Positions 62,056-64,000 of a DNA stretch of 64,000 nt are shown one piece after another. Source of the stretch: Lichenostomus cassidix (taxonomy: Eukaryota > Chordata > Aves > Passeriformes > Meliphagidae); contig CM039211.1 of the NCBI GenBank assembly GCA_008360975.2, positions 5,269,522-5,333,521 on the forward strand, in the 5' to 3' direction. The number at the start of each line of letters is the position of its first letter. Position 1 is the first letter of the stretch. A program made the position numbers and the translations under genes. The notes beneath the pieces are model-generated. The model worked only from the letters and a program-made list of their open reading frames with translations, ran no database searches and was not told where the DNA came from.

Positions 62056-64000
62056 TGCCCTCGTTGGAAGGGCAGGTGGGCTGCCCCTGTTTGGTGGGAC
62101 CAGAGGCTTATACGGCCTCTTGGCCGAAAGAGATTCAAGGATGGGGATGAATAAACCCTGACACTGGTGGCACTGTGCACTTTGCCTGCCATCACTCCAC
62201 TCCTTCAGGGTCTGTACCTGTGAGCTGCTCCAGCCCCATCTTTCCATGGTCATTCCTTCTGGTGGGGAAGCACTGGCATGTGTGGGTTTTCCTTGTCTAG
62301 GTAGGGCAAAGAAGGGCCCCAAAGAGAGGAAGACTGGGACTGGTGTGAAGCTGGGAGAGAGGCCAGTGATGGAGAGGAGAGAGGGAAGGACCCTATTTTG
62401 GTGACAGGAGCTGGACAGTGTTGCTCCCAAGGAGAAATGAGACCAAGGTGGGACATGGACAAAGTCTGACTGCTGAAACAACTCCTTGTAGTGTGGATTG
62501 GTCCTTAAAGCCTTCCTAATGGGTTCAGTCTGCAACACTAATCACATAATATATTTGCAATACACTTTGTGTAGGAAATGAAATGCAAAAATCGGTGGCT
62601 CATTGCAAGGCAGAATTTGGCAAGGAACAGCTGCAAGAAAACTCCGGAGGAGCTTTGGGTAGGGTAACCTCTGTACACAGCAAAAAAAAGCTATTTCTAA
62701 TAAGTATTGGTAACATTCAACACAAGCCTACAAGTTGCTGAAGTAAGTGGAGTGGGACAGTCTACCTCACTCTAAATATCAGGTCTGATTTCAATTTCAT
62801 TATCAGCAGCAATTTGATTCTCTGACCAGAAAACTTTGAGGGAAGAGATGGTTCAGTTTTTAAAATACATCTAGTAAGTACCAATCTATCATGAAATCCT
62901 TTTGCTGTATATATACACTGAGTTATGAAGTGGATTTAAATGGATGAACTCTGGTGCAGCCTGCTCAGCAATGCATGAAGAAAAGAGTTGGAGGAGTAGA
63001 AAATGTCATATACCTTTCTCATGTGCATTAGACTATTAATAAAGATAAAATGATCTTTGTGTTTTCAGTTTATAATGTCTGTTTTGTAATAGAAAGAAAC
63101 AGTGTTGATTCACGATTTGCTGGTTTCACTGCTTTGTGTCATTGCTGGGAACAGGTCAAGAATCAGGCACTAGGTGGAGAGGCATAAGGGGCAAACAAAT
63201 GACAAAAATTTCTGCTTTTTGAAGCCAGGGCATTGCTTCTGTGGCGGTCTCCTCACTTCTCTGTGGGTGACTCAAACATGCAGGACACAGGGGCCACAGG
63301 GTGAGGAAAGGGACATGCCACTTGATGGGAACTCCCAGAACCAAAGTGATGATCCCAGGGCCAAGTGGTGCTCCTGGGGCTGGGTGACACCCTGCTCCTG
63401 ATGGTATTTGTGCACTTTGGAAACAGTGTTGAACAAACACTGGATGAGGTTATTGCAGTTTCTTCTATCCATCTCTGACTTGTAATTAAGGTGTTTTGAA
63501 GTGTCAGATGAATGGGAACCAGGATGCCAAAACAAGATACCCCAGATCTCATACCTTCTGCAGACCCCCTGGGAGAGGCCAGAATTCTGTAAATATGTGC
63601 ATTTGGAATAATTAATGGAGTTAAATTTCATTAAGACAAACTCTAACTTCAATCACAAACCCTACGCACTCTCTAAATCCAAATCAGAAGCCCAGAATTG
63701 TGGAAGTGTGAAGATACATCAGACAAAGACTAAACCCATCCCTGAAGAAAGTGTCCAAACCCTCTCATCTGGCTTTGCTCATGACCTACCTGTAAGAACC
63801 AGGGGGACAGAAGGAACAGTGGGCTTGTCCATGGTGTCCATCCAAGACCCACTTCTACAAGCCCAGAGGAGCACAGGGGAAGAGAAGCAGTTGGAAACTC
63901 AAAACAGGGACATCCCATCCAAGACCCTTGCAGGGTTGTCCCAGGGAAGGTTCAGGGAAACAGGGGCAGCTACTGAACAGACAGAATCTCTGCCCTGCTG

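Larger units (their letters stand above)
53946..64000. other. Intergenic region downstream of PAX5
   Basis: No coding exon is recognised. The region holds an LTR remnant (about 55385-55860), a second ERV-like segment (about 55881-56330), the composite insertion with telomeric repeats (56361-56509), CR1 pieces (55226-55300, 57390-57779, 59480-59552 and 60331-60430), an AT-rich CNE-like block (about 59560-60190), adjacent hairpins (60599-60658) and a 22-bp minisatellite (61968-62055). In mammals PAX5 and MELK are tail to tail at some distance; nothing like MELK appears here. The stretches 53.95-55.2, 57.8-59.4, 60.7-61.9 and 62.1-64.0 kb hold nothing else I can name. Confidence 0.7.

Noticed and set aside
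53946..64000. Search for MELK, the mammalian neighbour, at the 3' side.
   Set aside because: No kinase-like exon is visible. The distance in mammals is well over 10 kb, so absence is expected.

Overview
This is a vertebrate nuclear window, almost certainly avian. The evidence is long introns with GT-AG splice sites, several degraded CR1 LINE 3' ends, and avian-type endogenous retroviral LTR remnants. There is no prokaryotic gene organisation: the open frames are scattered, overlapping and mostly meaningless.

One gene can be supported, PAX5 (the B-cell commitment factor BSAP), read on the + strand. Only its C-terminal end is present. Three short coding exons lie at 18405-18506, 40214-40300 and 47683-47759, matching mammalian exons 8, 9 and 10. 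They join in frame to give the end of the transactivation domain and the C-terminal inhibitory tail, ending in YDRH and a stop. The paired domain, octapeptide and partial homeodomain lie upstream of the window.

Layout: 1-18404 is the 3' part of intron 7, with a GGGAAA microsatellite, a CR1 copy and an ATATG-type low-complexity block. Intron 8 (18507-40213, 21.7 kb) holds two CR1 copies, a CNE-like AT-rich stretch with a perfect octamer site near 25.1-25.8 kb, another near 31.4-32.2 kb, an E-box trio and a long C-rich tract. Intron 9 (40301-47682, 7.4 kb) has a strong G-run. A long 3'UTR follows (47760 to about 53945), ending at an AATAAA signal. The last 10 kb is intergenic, with two ERV/LTR remnants, more CR1 fragments, an AT-rich CNE-like block, adjacent hairpins and a 22-bp minisatellite. 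The neighbouring gene expected from mammalian synteny (MELK) is not visible.

The most unusual structure is at 56361-56509. A 67-bp near-identical copy of a PAX5 3'UTR segment is joined through 11 bp to an inverted 51-bp near-identical copy of sequence 1.9 kb downstream, and this abuts 3.5 perfect TTAGGG telomeric repeats. It looks like a scar of double-strand-break repair with templated insertions and telomere-repeat capture. A second point of interest is a tandem splice acceptor 18 nt upstream of the last exon, which would add six residues in frame. I found no evidence of a wholly new genetic system. CNE calls, motif sites and family assignments of old repeats are judgements made by eye, without alignment.
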